64,000 nucleotides of DNA, taken from Muricea muricata (Eukaryota; Cnidaria; Anthozoa; Malacalcyonacea; Plexauridae). Numbering within the stretch: position 1 is the stretch's first letter; each line of letters begins with the position of its first letter. This document shows positions 25,317 through 49,947 of the stretch, piece after piece. The stretch is taken from positions 7,445,013 through 7,509,012 of the forward strand of contig OY979723.1 of assembly GCA_963855995.1 (NCBI GenBank), written 5' to 3'. A program made the translations under genes and the position numbers. The notes under the pieces were generated by a model. That model had not been told where the DNA came from. It did not search any database and worked only from the letters and a program-made list of their open reading frames with translations.

Positions 25317-25954
25317 GGTACGCTCATTGAAGGACCAGTTAAGCAAGATGGGTATGACTGCGTTTTTCAAGCAATTAAAAAGTACTTGATACTCACGCGA
25401 CCATCTGAACTCGACACGAATAAACTGTACATACAAATAAACTGTGCGCAATACCAGTTAACTATCAAAAGGAGAAATCGCCCTCAAGCCCAGGTATAAC
25501 AAGTTTTGATGAATTTGACAGATCTATTTTAGCTTTGGGTAACAAGTCGCTACGACCAATGTGATATTCCTGAGCGAATATAATGCCTCAATATTTTATT
25601 GGGAAGACCAAAGAATCTCTGGAAATGTTACTAATTGATAATTCAGAATTGAGATGCGTGGATTCGGTCCCATCTCAATTATAGCATGTAAAGCCATCAG
25701 ATTTTTGAAATTGCGAGGCGAAATTTTTGAATTGCCGCAAAATGTGTGAGAACTTGGACCCTACATTATAAGAAGGATACCCAAGCCCTTAATTGAAATG
25801 CTTTCGAGAAATGCTGAGCTGGATTATGGAAGAGTAATTACTAATGATGTAAAAGCTGAATTATAACCTTGTTAATATAAATTCCGACCAGTATCTCATA
25901 TCGCATCCAAGATCTAGGACATGCGGCAGTCCTCCACTGGAATATCAAACACTC

Positions 25955-26050
25955 GAGGCACAGATACCCAGAGATTCCCAAATATGCCTTTAAATACTTT
26001 TATTTTCCCCGCACCATCAAAGGCTGGAAGAACATTTTCAAGTGTGAAGG
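25955..26050 (+). pseudogene. Non-LTR ORF2 C-terminal fragment
   Basis: The plus strand reads RYPEIPKYAFKYFYFPRTIK then GWKNIF, matching the common LINE ORF2 end F(F)PRTIxxWNxLP. It is oriented opposite to the RT scrap at 25.2 kb, so the two are separate or rearranged. Confidence 0.5.
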
Positions 26051-26450
26051 CCAGATACGATTAAAACTGTATGTTTATTGTAATATAGCGTTTTTTAGTT
26101 CTACTTTTTCCATTATAGGATACCTTGCACTTCTCGCTCCCCCTTTTCACATAATTATATCATGTCACAATTACTTAAAATTAGCAAGAACATTTTAAGG
26201 TAAATCGCGTGACATTTTACTAATTTATAAATTGACCGCACCCAAGTTTAGGAGGAAATTTTTTCACATTCCTCGAATGTCGACATTTCTGTGTTCCCAC
26301 ATTCAAAGACGTAAATCAGTAAATAATTGACTGTAGGGTGAATGCTGTGCGGGGGATATTTTATATAGCTTTTTAACAATTGTTTGCTCAACGCAAGATA
26401 TACTTAATTGCTGCTAAAATTATTGGCTTAAAGTTTCAGTCTTGTCCAAA

Positions 26451-26660
26451 CGAGGCTAACATGTTGGTCCAACATCGTCCATCATTGTTGGGTGCTGAAT
26501 GCATGTAATTGGACTTTTTTAGACAAGCTTAAACCGAGGTCAACATCATCTTACATCATCCAACACTATCCAAAATCATCTAACACAGTGTTTTAAGCGA
26601 GCTCAACATTTTGCATCCAGCAATGTTGGACGATGACGGGCCAACAATTTAGCCTCGTTG
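26451..26660. mobile_element. MITE-like inverted repeat, CGAGGCTAA termini
   Basis: CGAGGCTAACATGTTGG...CCAACATCGTCC at the left mirrors GGACGATGACGGGCCAACAATTTAGCCTCG at the right. The inside contains many CAACAT/CATCATC-type words (CATCATCTTACATCATCCAAC). Confidence 0.6.
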
Positions 26661-29080
26661 AACAATATGCTTTAGATTTTTTAATTTCGGGAGAAAGGTC
26701 GACAAACATTCATTAAGTCCATCAGTTTACAGTAGGTCCGATTTAGCGTAGGTCCGATTCGGCCCGACATCCGGTAGCTGCCAGTATTTTTCATTAGCTC
26801 AACTGCATGTGCCTGCATTGTTTGAATTTTGGCATGTACATGTTTCCCACTGGACACTAAAGACACGTTTACGCCTTAGAATCATCCTATATCGAGTGGG
26901 GTGCCACAATGTCTCTTGATAATAGCTATGATTTACTGCTGAATCTTTATATTGTTATTATGTGCAATCTTGGTATTGGTAAATAAAACAATTTGAATGC
27001 CAATGAGCTCCTTTTGTTAAAACCACAGAAAATGTGGGGATTTGCGGCCAAACTTGTGAAGTCATTTATAGCGCCCATGACCCTTAATAAATTATGTTCA
27101 CTATTTTTAATTCTGGATTAAATTACAGTTTATTTTAGGCAAAATAATTAAATTATGATATAGTCATCCACCGTATGTGAGCTATTCTGCAAATTCATTG
27201 GTTGAAATACTCGCCGTATATCAGCTCGTATACGGCGAGTTGGAAAAACAAGATGGCGGCACAAAAACTGCAAGAGTGTTTATAGCAAGAAAAGTAGAAT
27301 TTTTAGCATTTGAAAAGGATAAATAACAAGGAAAAATACCCCCAAATATCTTTTACAGGTTAGCAAATACTTTTTAAAAATATAAACTGGTTTAGAATCA
27401 ACTATTTTGAAGGAATTTGTGCCGAAATGGCAGCGAAAAAAAATCTGTTGTTGGCGGCGAAAAAATGTGTTGAAAAAATATCAATTATATATTATGAAAT
27501 AGTGTAGAAAAACAAGGAATTCTATTCGAAAAGGTTGTAAAAATTTACATACATACATACATTATATACATATACAAGTTTGAATGGATTGTGTTTAAAT
27601 AAATTCTGTAGTTTTGCAGAATTATCGGAATTACCTGCTATAGGCCTATGTTATAAACTTTCGGCCCTACGCACCTCGTCGCCTATCAGCTCATATACGA
27701 CATGGTATGATTGTTAAATATGAAACACAATATATTCACAAGATCATCAGGCATAAACACTGTGACAATAAAGCAAAATTCAAACACACACACGCCCACC
27801 ACGTATCCGGACTGGAGTGTTTCCCTTATCTAAAAAATGTAGAATATTTGGTATACCACAGGAAATTATCATAATTGTAATTTCTGCATATACTAAGTAT
27901 GAATGAAATCCCAATTTTCCATCGTGTCGACATTCAATCGTATGTATATATATTTACGATATATGACGTGTCGTTCAATAAACCAATCGATATCATGAAT
28001 TTTCCTTCTTTGATAACTTTTAACATCAATGTTTTTAATTTTCTATGTAAAAATATCTTTTAGCTCCGATTCCTATATCCACACCTATCAAGCTGGAAAA
28101 TATGCCTGAACCTGCGACCTTTGGCATGTTAGCCCAACCCAATGACAACTGAATAGAGGTCTGGTTCATCTAGTTCCAACGATGTCAGTGTAATCTTAGG
28201 TGTAATCATGATTTTGTGTAATCAAAGATCCTAGCTTCGATATCGCAACGGTTAGGTTTATCTTTTCAGCTTGCCCGGTGTAGATATCGAACTCAGGGTG
28301 ACACAACAGACATCATTTCAACTTGAATACATAACACCAGACACATAAGATCATTATCTTTTAGCATTAGCTTCTTATTTCAGCTTTATTAAAGGGAGCC
28401 ATAGTATAATTATAAGCAGAACATTTTTTTTAAAAAATGTCAAAAATGAATCTAACGTTTTGTTGCTATACTTGCAACATCTTCAGAGCAATTAAGGTAT
28501 TCCATTATGTACACTGAAAGCTTTATACAAAGCGAGATATTGTAAAGTTACAAAAACGGTTAAAGATTTGAAATAAACAAATCATAGTGATTTAACAATA
28601 ACGCCAAGGACATGTAACATTACAAGATATAATGCAAGATATACCATATAATACAATACTGTCATGGAATTTGTCAAATGATAGTTACAAGAGTGAGCAA
28701 AAATTGTTAATGGTGCGCTATACTAGCCACATCATATTTTGCTTTTTTTATTATCTGACAACAAAAATATCGCGTGACTTGAGCTCAATTGTGTGATCTA
28801 ATATAACCACCGCCTTACATGCATTGCATTGTAGTCAGGTCTAATTGGTACATGGTACCGGATGCGCATGGTCACGACATCGAGTATCCGCAGTTTGAGG
28901 TCATATTTACTCATACCACTTTTTCATTGATTAGTTTTTATTCAATTCTGTAATATTATCATAAATTTAACAGCTAAGCTCGTCTTAATTCAAACTATCC
29001 AAATTGATATCATGACCATCCTGATTAGGTACCTGTAAACAGGCGTCTACGTCTAATGGCTCCAAACTCATGACTTGATT
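26661..29080. other. Intergenic region with one hairpin and SINE-like traces
   Basis: A hairpin ACTCGCCGTATA..TATACGGCGAGT lies at about 27209-27240. CTCAGGGTGACACAACAGACATCATTT at about 28293 resembles CTCAGAGTGACACCACAAACATCATTTTC at about 33906, indicating a shared dispersed repeat. A tRNA-like stretch with GTTTGAGGTC lies at about 28835-28910. No gene was recognised. Confidence 0.4.
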
Positions 29081-29085
29081 GATTA

Positions 29086-29512
<427 letters not shown>

Positions 29513-29627
29513 GAAACTTTATTAAAATGTGTTATATAGATATATCTACAATTATAAATCTCACAACTAAGGTAATTTATAATTGTCTACTTGAACCTGA
29601 TAAAAAGTTATAGTTTGAAATGTATCT

Positions 29628-30834
29628 CTAAATCGCTAGTAATTCACGAGTTGACCAGTCCTTATTTCTACAACAGAATATATAATATGTTGATCTGATG
29701 GCGATGGACACAATTTTCCCAATGCAGTATTTCCTGTGTCTGTCATCAAAACGTAGATCGTTTAACATGTCCAAAAAGGCATCGCATTCTTTTGAGAAAA
29801 CTCCTAAAGAACTTATCGATAAATTAACAAATTTAACAAACTTATAATGTTTCTTTTGTTCTGTAATGAGATCTTTGTATCTTTCTCTTTTCCGGACAAC
29901 ATTTGCTTGGAGGTTAGATTCATAACCAACAGATAGTTCGAGAATATATAGATAATCGCTTGAGATGGACAGTAGAAGGTCTGGACGGAACGTGTCACTA
30001 GATATAATTGAAGGGCTTTTATATCCAGGAAGGTCAACAAATAGATTAGAGTTGCTGACAGGTTGTAGCGTTTTTGCAATAAAATTCAAAACGGAATCAT
30101 GTCTCCATGTAAACCACGGTAGATACGATTGACATCCGGCAACTACATGTAGAAGGGTTTCAGGCTTTAGACAAAAGGAACAATCAGAGTTTGAGATTAT
30201 TCCCCATTTAGTAAGGTTTCTACGGGTGGGAAGGGAGTTATTAATGTAACGGATGGTAAAGTTATAGATGTTCTTTGGAAGGTTTGATTGAGATTTGGAC
30301 CATAAACTGTTTAGTTTCTTCAATGAAAATTTAATAACGTTTGAGAAGAAAAAGCCCTGGACCACGAGGTGATTTTGAAGTTTATTCTCATGTTGTGAGT
30401 TAAAGCTTTTAAGGACTTCCTTTGTCGTTGTGTAGACGTCGTATTGGATATTTTTGTTATCAGAGGTTGCCTTCCAGAGATTCTTTATCGGTTCATTTGG
30501 GGACGTTTTCAAGGCGTTCCGAACAACTGTTTGACACTGCGCAAATTTTACAGATGGAGGGTAGATGTTGAGACCAAACTTGCTGGTGGTAAGGTATACG
30601 TTGCTTAAAGTTCCTGACACTGGTATTTCAAGCCATTTCCGTACGTATTTATTCACTACTGAATCTATGTTTTCTGTGACCCAGGTTTTTGATAAGGTCG
30701 CTACAGTCAAGTGCCAAGAAAGTTTTGGGAGTAGATAACGACTATAAAGTAGAAGTTTGTTTTTTGGGTGGAGAGGTTTAAGGTCAATGTCTGACATGAT
30801 ATCTTCAAGGAGAGTTGTAAGTTCTTCTTTATGC
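29628..30834 (-). CDS. Thumb, CCHC knuckle and restriction-like endonuclease of the same element
   Basis: This continues the RT frame after the one-base shift at 30835-30840. It carries a thumb region, then CSFCLKPETLLHVVAGC (CX2CX7HX4C) followed by WFTWRHDSVL, and then the endonuclease core RPDLLLSISSDYLYILELSV (PD-X(n)-E), NVVRKRERYKDL and a conserved-type FxxLFxxFVNLSISSLG segment. It ends ELLAI with a stop at 29628. The knuckle and PD..E core define the restriction-like endonuclease of R2/R4/NeSL-type elements, which cuts target DNA to prime reverse transcription. No stop interrupts the 389 residues downstream of the ATG at 30797, so the copy is young. Confidence 0.88.
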
Positions 30835-32069
30835 TTTTTTCCGACATATCAAAATCAAAGTATTTGCCTAAGTATCGAAACGACTCCCCAATTTCAGTGG
30901 TAGGTATCAATTTATTGTTAATTAGTAGTTTTGGTAAATACTGAACGGATTTTGTTAGAGTTTTTCTAATTCCAAATGTACTACACTTGTCCACTCTGAT
31001 GATCATGTCGGACCAATGGCACCAGATTGAAAAGCGGTTTAAAAGATGTTGATTTTCCGCGCTTTGAGAGGTTATCACCGCAGCATCATCGGCAAACTGA
31101 AGCCAATGGATAGGGTTTAAAAATTTTGTCATGAAACCAAATTGTCGATACTTGTCAGTTTTTATGTGTTGAATAAAAGTGTTGAAGCACATATTGAAAA
31201 GTAAAAGGCTGAGACAGTCACCTTGAAGCACGCCACGGCCAACTGGTATCAATGGAGTAGAGAAATCAGACGTTATAATTGCTGTATGAAAGTCGGTATA
31301 CAAGCTCTTTATAATGTCACTAACGTGTTTGGGAATGTGATGATAGTCGAGGACGGATTGAATAAGATTATGATGCACTTCACCAAACGCATTTCGAAGG
31401 TCAACAAGGATAATGACAACGGAACGTTGTTTGATTCTCGCTTGATTAATAATATTTGTCATTTGAGCCGTGTGCTCCAAAGTGCCAGCCAGATTAGGAG
31501 TAAATCCTTTTTGAATGTTATGTTCAATAAAATTATTAGCCTTTAGAAAAGAAAACATAGAATTGCGTAGACATGAGGTGAACACTTTTAATGGCACAGT
31601 TTCCAGAGTGATCGGACGGAAATTGGATGGGTCATTTGTGTCGCCCTTTTTATGGATAAGTATGGAGCACGCTTTTCTCCATTCAGCTGGCACAGATTTA
31701 GAAGACCAGACGCAACGTATTACTTCGGTTAGGTAAGTGCGTAAGAATGGGCATCGTTTGAAACAGATAATTGAAAGTTGATCTAAGGGGCAAGGCGAAC
31801 CAGAAGCTTTCATTTTGCGAATAATATTTGTAACTTGGCGATATGTTGGGGGTTCAAGGTCAAAATGCACGGTAGGATCAGATAACTTCGGAATCCAGCT
31901 GGGAATATGAAACAGTTTATTTGGGTTAATTGAGTTCAGAGTGTCTTTGAAATAACTTACGCAAATCGACATTGTAAAGGATGGGAGTAAGGAATTGCTC
32001 TGCTTCAAGATATTTTTAACATAGCCCCAAAAATTCTTCCCAATTAAATTATCGTGATTGAATGTTTTT
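30707..32069 (-). CDS. Reverse transcriptase part of the RLE-type non-LTR element
   Basis: RT motifs appear in order: KMKASGSPCPLDQLSIICFK, EWRKACSILIHKKGD, NFRPITLETVPLKVF, the metal-binding Asp in ILVDLRNAF, GVLQGDCLSLLLFN, the catalytic FADDA box, and FGIRKT with YLGKYFDFD. An ATG-initiated frame begins at 32008, but homologous-looking sequence continues upstream to the TAA array, so that ATG is probably not the native start. The frame is lost at a run of six T (30835-30840, plus strand). After it, the true continuation is in the next frame (KHKEELTTLLEDIMSDIDLK), and the annotated tail ending NFLGT is out of frame. Apart from this one indel, the palm residues are intact. Confidence 0.88.
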
Positions 32070-32073
32070 GGCT

Positions 32074-32290
<217 letters not shown>

Positions 32291-33649
32291 AGACTTTAAT
32301 TTACGAGGCTAACACATTACAATAAAAATTGAAAAACCAGTGGCCCTCAATAAAGACAACAAAGACAACAAAGAGAATTGATTACTTGCAAATAAATTAT
32401 TTGCATGGATTGATGTCGCACGCAAATCGTGTAAGGAAAAAACAAAATAAGCAACGATACTGCTAATCAGTACAAAAGTTTGCTGTTAGTTGGTTATTAT
32501 CAGATTTAACTCACTGGCTATATATTAAAATGCTAAATTAAAATAAGATTATTATACAGAAAACTATCCCGCCTTGAAACATTTACAGTTACCTCAAACA
32601 ATGTTACCTTTTCCAAGCCATGTTTAACAGACAAATGTTTCTGAATTAGCATAAAAAGCTTTTGTTCATTTCAGACATATTATGTGCTTGATATTTTTGA
32701 TAAAATAGCTCATTTATTGATGACTGCATGTTTAACAGTGGAAGTACGTCACATTATGTCACAACTTAAGGCCATCACAAGTGTTAAAAAGAGCTTTCAA
32801 ATATCTACAGGGGACAACATCCTGGTTATATTTTTACTATTGATATCTATTTTTGACATCGACATTATTTTAAGGGTTATATTGTGTGACATAAATTGCA
32901 TGAGAGTAATAATACAAATTCCTGTGCGCCTATATAATTCTGATTTCTAAAAGCATCAACCGTAGTTTGTCAAAACAGAGAATTTCATTAGTGACGCGGT
33001 AACCTGAAGGAATCCAAAAATAATTTTGATAGGTGATTTGTAAAATAAGAATTTAGCGGTGGAATTTAGTGAGCGCAGCGAACGAGTGACCTTAGCAATT
33101 TTTCACAACAAGTGCATGATTATAAAAATGCTACAAACGAGCCATCCATGCAGTACTTTGTTTATGCCATACATATAGAGATTTTTTTGTTTTGACACTG
33201 GAAGCCTAGCTGTCAAAGGCGAACAATGTCGAAACAAAATATTGAACTCTCAAAACAGATTCATACATATACCGTTATTTCTTGGTTATTTGGCCTAAAT
33301 AGCGAGTCAAAGATTTTTTTCACTAATGAGAAAAACCGTATATATTTATATATATGTATATGTATGCATAGTATAATTTAAATGTGAAAGGATTTGAATA
33401 TTTTTTAGATAAGGATGAACATTCCAAAGTATATTGCCAGTGGCCCGTGCTGTAATGCATGTAGGGTTTTAAACATGGCCGGATGATATAATTATACACG
33501 TGTGGGCTCGTTTACGCGTCCGGAACTTCGCTTCCTTGGCTCTGGCCTGGTAAGGGATCACGAATGCCCATCATACAATTAATACCTAAGAAGTATTTAG
33601 TATTAATATAAGATATTAACTTCGCGGTTTTATCTGCAAAGAAAAAGAT
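32291..33649. other. Intergenic region, no gene seen
   Basis: There is AT-rich sequence and a short frame at 32684-32950 without support. GTGAGCGCAGCGAACGAGTGA at about 33069 resembles the CTCGCTGCGCTCGTTCG loop of the 3.5-kb foldback, so a decayed relative may lie here. Confidence 0.4.
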
Positions 33650-33715
33650 GATATTTTACACCGTTGTACGAAGATATAAATTGGTCTTGAGTGGTGAAAG
33701 CAAATGTTTTTACAC
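33650..33715. repeat. Decayed half-copy of the 3.5-kb foldback family
   Basis: GATATTTTACACCGTTGTACGAAGATATAAATTGG...GTGGTGAAAGCAA parallels the left arm of the element at 3545 (ATTACACGGCGG..GAAGATATGAATTTT..GTGGTGAAAACAA). The right arm is absent. Confidence 0.5.
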
Positions 33716-33788
33716 TTAACCTTACACTTACGAGTACATTAATATCAAAGGAACTAGAAACTTTGTCCGGAAGTATCACATACCCGAT

Positions 33789-33990
33789 GAGGGGGGGGGG
33801 GGACCTGACCGCGTAGCCAGTTGGCGAAGCATTGGGTAAACATTCCCAACGTCGTTGGTTCGCTTTCTGTTATGTTTAGGCATAATTCTAATTTTGAATA
33901 TAAACTCAGAGTGACACCACAAACATCATTTTCGCCTGAAAAGTATCAGCTATTACACGATTAAGATGTAACAATATTGAAATAATAATA
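33789..33990 (+). repeat. tRNA-derived SINE-like repeat
   Basis: After a run of 12 G, GACCGCGTAGCCAGTTGGCG (A-box-like) is followed about 30 nt later by GTTGGTTCGCTTTC (B-box-like), as in a Pol III promoter. The downstream body CTCAGAGTGACACCACAAACATC is shared with about 28293. A true tRNA fold was not established. Confidence 0.5.
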
Positions 33991-35400
33991 CATGTCAAAA
34001 TATTCCCCAGGTGACGTATAATGAAGAAACTGCATGTTAAACTTTGCAAATTCGTACTATAAAGTACTGTAAACAAAGCCAGGTCCCACCCGCACCTGTT
34101 GAGGCCAAGTTATTAATTAGGAAAATATTCAAGACATCAAGTTATATGTATTGTCAATTAATCTGTGTATTAAAAATTACTCAAGACAATGAAGTAATAT
34201 ATATTGTAAATCTTGCATTTTAAGGAGAAGAAGAATTGTTGCGATTGCATTGTCACAAAAAAATGGTTCCCTAAAAAGATATTTCCAATGCCTAAATGGA
34301 ACTTTGAAATACTGTCCTTTAAAACGAATTGTTTAAGACTCAGTGAAGAAATGGGGTCTTTTCAACATTCTAACTCATTCTTTTCTTGATGCCCCCAGCA
34401 TCCGTTTAGATTGCTACTGCTTGCAATCATCTCACAGGCGTTTATCTTAATCATGTGAAGCTACCATTCCCTTCAATTTTGCTAGTGCTTATTTCACTAG
34501 TCTAGTAGTCAATATGTAATCATCGACAAAATGTTAATGCAAGCAAGGAAAAACTCTTTGGCAGTTCATATCTTTATTGCCGATTACGTTTATACGTACA
34601 CGCCCATAAAAGACAAAATCTATTTCATTAAAAAACTTTATTTGTAATGGAATACTTTACTGTGATTTTAAACTTTTCCACGCAAGTACATATGGTTCGA
34701 AAGCAGCTCTAACAGGATATTGCTGTAAATATATAAACCCTATATATGGACCCAAATGAACCCTTTACTTATACAATACGAGACTAATGACTGTAGAAAT
34801 ACTGAAATAAGAACACGAGAAATTTAGTTACTAAATACTAATGTGGGTGCTTAATAACGACAGATGAATTCAGATTAGCCTCTTGCATGCCATATGACAT
34901 ATTTTCGTGTCTGTCTGATTGTCCATGTGTTACAATAACATATTTGAAGTCGATTGATTTCAATGTGTAATTATTGTTAGATGCATGTCAAGCAGGAAAA
35001 TTCATAGCGAGCCAAGGAAATTCTGTATAGAAATGGCTATTTTATCGCAGTTTCCGATGTTAATTATAGACAGGCTCAGGATGTTAAAGCATGTATGTAT
35101 CGACTTCCTTTTTTCGCGTATCCTACTCATCACCGGAGCAGAATGTAAACTTTCCTTGTATTGCAAGTCATAGACCGTAAAAATGATAACAGAAATGACA
35201 GTGGAAAATTTTTAGAAGGGGGCAGCAAACGGGGTAGATTTTATCCCAGATTGCTTACGAGCGACTTCGTGACGTAGGAGTACAAACTGAATCTTATTAT
35301 TCGTGTGTATTGATTGCATGATTAGTGCGTCGGCGTTTAAACATGATCAGGAAGGCATTCGTGAAAGTCTAGTGCACTGCTAACACTCCTACAGTACATA
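33991..35400. other. Upstream region of ETS gene 1, nothing distinct
   Basis: No gene or bounded repeat was seen. The stretch at about 35210-35340 is slightly richer in GC and CG (GAGCGACTTCGTGACGTAGG, GTGCGTCGGCG) and could hold promoter elements. Confidence 0.3.
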
Positions 35401-35464
35401 CTTGACATCTCTACAAACAACATCGGAAAAGTGCTACACCAGCAACGTTATCTACTTTGTTCAT
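35401..35464 (+). promoter_or_regulatory. 5' leader of ETS gene 1, conserved with gene 2
   Basis: The 25-nt block CTTGACATCT...AACATCG, and CTACTT before the ATG, recur at the same relative place before ETS gene 2 (48092-48151). This is probably the 5' untranslated region. No clear TATA box could be assigned. Confidence 0.45.
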
Positions 35465-46860
<11,396 letters not shown>

Positions 46861-46955
46861 ATATTGGTGGCGAAGAATTACAGAATACAGATATAGATAC
46901 AGTAGGTGTACAAAATAAGAATTCTAGTCTTTCACGTGTGACAAAGCCTTGTTAA

Positions 46956-48091
46956 AACATTAAAATTCACACTAGCTTTTTGGATCCTGAATTTAAATCC
47001 TGGCTGTAACTCTTTAATAGCAAAGAAGGCATGATTGCAAATGACTTGGAATTCGTTCTGCTCAAAATATTTACACAGAATAGCTAATTGAAATTAAAAC
47101 TAATTTTACATGTAAAAAAGATATGTGAAGCACATTTCAAATGTAAAATATCACTAGATTTTACACGCAAAATGATCTTTTTCAAATCTGAAATGTTTCA
47201 ACTCCACATACAAAATGTGAAATTTTCTTAAGGAGTGCATAAATGTCAATATTATACCTCGTCGTCAAATTGCACAATCGGTTTATACTCAGTGATAAGT
47301 TCATTAATCAAGTCAAGTACAACGCTATAGCGAGGTATAAGAGTCGAATATTTAACACGCTTCGGAGTCGTATTCAACGTTTATTCAACGCCGCAGTGTT
47401 GTTCGTCCCAGGCTTGACTTTTCCAACTCAATGTAATTGCCGCGCGAAAGACAAATATGAACGTTTTTGCGTTCGATTAGCTTTTCCTTACATAATATGT
47501 GATGCACATAGCTGACATCAAATAATATTAGTTAGCAGGGAATTATAAACTTATATATATTGTAAACTGACGAATGTAATCCGTATATAATGTGAACATA
47601 CACACAAATATACCGCGAGAGTCACAAAAGTAAATTGATTCTAGCTATAATGTATAATTATTTCTTTTTTTCATTTTCTCGCAGAAAATTTGCAAAAACA
47701 AGCAATTTTGTGTTTTAGTTATCAAGCAGTTTTAGTTATCAACGCCGTATAGGAAGCAATTGTACCAACCCAACTTTTTTACGATCGGACGTCGAAGCAT
47801 CATGCCTTTGGGCAATATATGATGTGATGTCATCAAGCGAAAATAAAATTGCGTTGAAATGCAAATGATCGAATTCGAAAACAGGAACAATAAAAACACA
47901 GCGGGACATTAATTATGGGGTGCAGAAAATGCTCCTGCACTGCATTTGTACAATTTCGCGGCGCGTGATCACATGGAGCGAATAATGTGTTCCTATTTTG
48001 TAATTAGTACGCTGGCAAATAGACTCATTGAACCTGGAATGTTGCCAAGTACTCGGTCAGCACATGTTTGGTAGTACTGCAGGTCACACTA
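46956..48091. other. Spacer between the ETS genes
   Basis: No gene was recognised. There is a 90-residue frame at 47243-47515 without support. ATACCTCG at about 47256 pairs with CGAGGTAT at about 47332, and other short inverted words occur, so a decayed foldback is possible. Confidence 0.35.
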
Positions 48092-48151
48092 GTTGAGATC
48101 TGCAGTATCAACATCGAGACATAGAAGACAGACAACAAACTACTTCAATGT
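48092..48151 (+). promoter_or_regulatory. 5' leader of ETS gene 2, conserved with gene 1
   Basis: The block GTTGAGATCT...AACATCG matches the leader of ETS gene 1 at 18 of 25 positions. CTACTT then precedes the ATG at 48152. It is probably untranslated leader sequence retained after the duplication. Confidence 0.45.
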
Positions 48152-48161
48152 ATGGCTGGAG
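48152..48161 (+). CDS. ETS gene 2, coding exon 1 (10 nt, reads M-A-G plus one base)
   Basis: ATG GCT GGA G is followed by GTAAGC, a strong donor. The leader upstream (48092-48116, then CTACTT at 48140-48145) parallels the one before gene 1. Phase 1 joins in frame to the acceptor at 49490, giving an Ala codon just as in gene 1. Confidence 0.72.
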
Positions 48162-49747
48162 GTAAGCCTGTATAAAATTTTCAGTTTCCATGCATATACA
48201 TAGCATGAAGTTGAAATATTTAGACTACTGTAACATATGTAGCTCCCATCAAAAATGATACCCCGCATGGTAACGATTTGAAGCTGAAACAGAGAGGGTT
48301 GACTGAGTAGGACTGAAAATTTGTCACCATTGTATAAATACTCTAATAATTTTGCAAGCACTTGCCCGGATATTCAAAGCCATAAAGTTCTAAATAAAAT
48401 TGCTGCTTTTCAAATATAAATGTTGGGTTACTTTTTACAAATATTTGTGAGGCGTCTCTTATGGAGCTTCGTGTCAACCCAGCTGTATATATAGATATAT
48501 ACCATGTTAAATACTTTTTCTTTCTTGTGGTATGGATTCATCAGAATTTACATAGTATGCTGATTGCTGTGAAAACTTGTTGTGAATATAATTTCAAGTC
48601 GGTCAATACATCGAGGAAATAAATATACCGCCGAATGTATTGCGAAAAATATAGTTTTCTACTTACTTTAAGCCTCACAACTTCTAACGAAATCATGATA
48701 CGTTTCAGCGGAAAAACTGCATTTTTAATTAAATGCGCAACAAAACAGTTTTTTTCAAAATACATATGATATATAATTCCATCATGCCTGGCTGCCAATA
48801 ATCTTGCTCCAGCCGGAAAGTAAGGATATACTACCATCATCGAATGTTGTATCTTAATTGACTCCATGGCTATAAACGCCCATAGATTAACTCGTGTCGT
48901 GTCATTTCGTGCCGAATTGCTTATAAATTCAGGTTTGTTTGAGAAGCAATATAACAAACTCGATTTTTTTATCATCAGCGTACAGAAACATCAAAAGTGT
49001 GTCAAAGAACGAAGCGCCTCCCTTTTGACTTTAACGCACTCTTCGATCGATGTTTTGTACGCCGGTGTAAAAGCTTTCTCATTTATCATACTATTTAACA
49101 ATTAGATTACGCGCTAGAGATTTCTATGCGGTGATATAGTTGATGAGGGCGAAGCCCGCAAAACAATTGAGAGCGAGTAACGTAATTGTTTTTATAGAAT
49201 TTCAGTTAAAAAAATATTACAAATTGTCTCTGAATTTAAAAAATACGCCAGAAAATCCTCGAGCCCCAAGATGAGCAAAATGAAATAGTTCTGCATAAAC
49301 GTTTGTTCAAATATTAAATTTGCGAGAATGTTGTGCTTAAACTGTTTAACCCTAAGTATGATTGCGTTAGCATGAAATGCTTTATATTGCCGTTTTTATA
49401 AATGCCGATTAAAGCTCTAAGATTTCGAGCCATCTTTGTTGCACCAGTAAACTTGCTTTGTTCAATTCGATATAATTGTATTTTTTGTAGCACGACAGAA
49501 CATAAATAGCTCGCGTTCTCACACAAGAAAGACATTATTTCTATGGGAATTTCTGTTTGGTCTGCTAGAAGACGATGAATGTGCGTCAGTAATACAATGG
49601 ATCAGCAAATGTGATGGGATATTCGCATTAAAAAACGTCGATGAGCTAGCTAAAATTTGGGGAACTGTCAAAAACAGACCTGCAATGAACAAAGAAAAAT
49701 TTATTAGAGCAATTAGGACATACTACGCCAAAGGAATATTAAAAAAG
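48152..49747 (+). CDS. ETS-domain transcription factor gene 2 (partial: exons 1 and 2 only)
   Basis: This is the tandem paralogue of gene 1. The proposed CDS joins 48152-48161 and 49491-49747. It reads MAGA, then a basic leader (RQNINSSRSHTRK) and an ETS domain with LWEFLFGLLEDDECASVIQW, ELAKIWGTVKNRPAMNKEKF and IRAIRTYYAKGILKK. Exon lengths (10 and 257 nt) and intron phases equal those of gene 1, but intron 1 is shorter (1.33 kb). About 54 of 73 domain residues are identical to gene 1. It would be a nuclear DNA-binding factor. No equivalent of gene 1 exon 3 (xGxxxVYQF) was found up to the window end. That exon lies beyond 64 kb, has diverged past recognition by eye, or is lost, in which case this is a relic. 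Confidence 0.8.
49491..49747 (+). CDS. ETS gene 2, coding exon 2 (ETS domain)
   Basis: The acceptor GTATTTTTTGTAG ends at 49490 and the donor AAG|GTAAAA begins at 49748. There are no stops in frame across the 257 nt. Relative to gene 1 the changes are mainly conservative (L/I, V/I, K/Q), plus Cys for Gly and Ile for Thr around the hairpin and Ala for Asn in RPAMN. The recognition-helix arginines are kept. This pattern suggests past purifying selection rather than a neutral pseudogene, though that was not measured. Confidence 0.88.
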
Positions 49748-49947
49748 GTAAAAAATTTGACCCTTTTTCAAGCATTGATTATATTATTTTCCACATGCAT
49801 CGACGCAACTTTTTAAGAATCCGTTGACGGTCGGTAGTATCTTAGTTTAATGGCGGTTGCATCATTGATCTCGTTCCCAGACTGCTCTAGTCTCGATCAG
49901 ATGAAGTTTTATTAGAAGTACTAATTCTTTTGACGGTTTCCAGCAAG

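Noticed and set aside
48541-48975. 144-residue minus-strand frame in ETS gene 2 intron 1
   Set aside because: No domain, splice sites or upstream context were found, and its length is within chance for this region.
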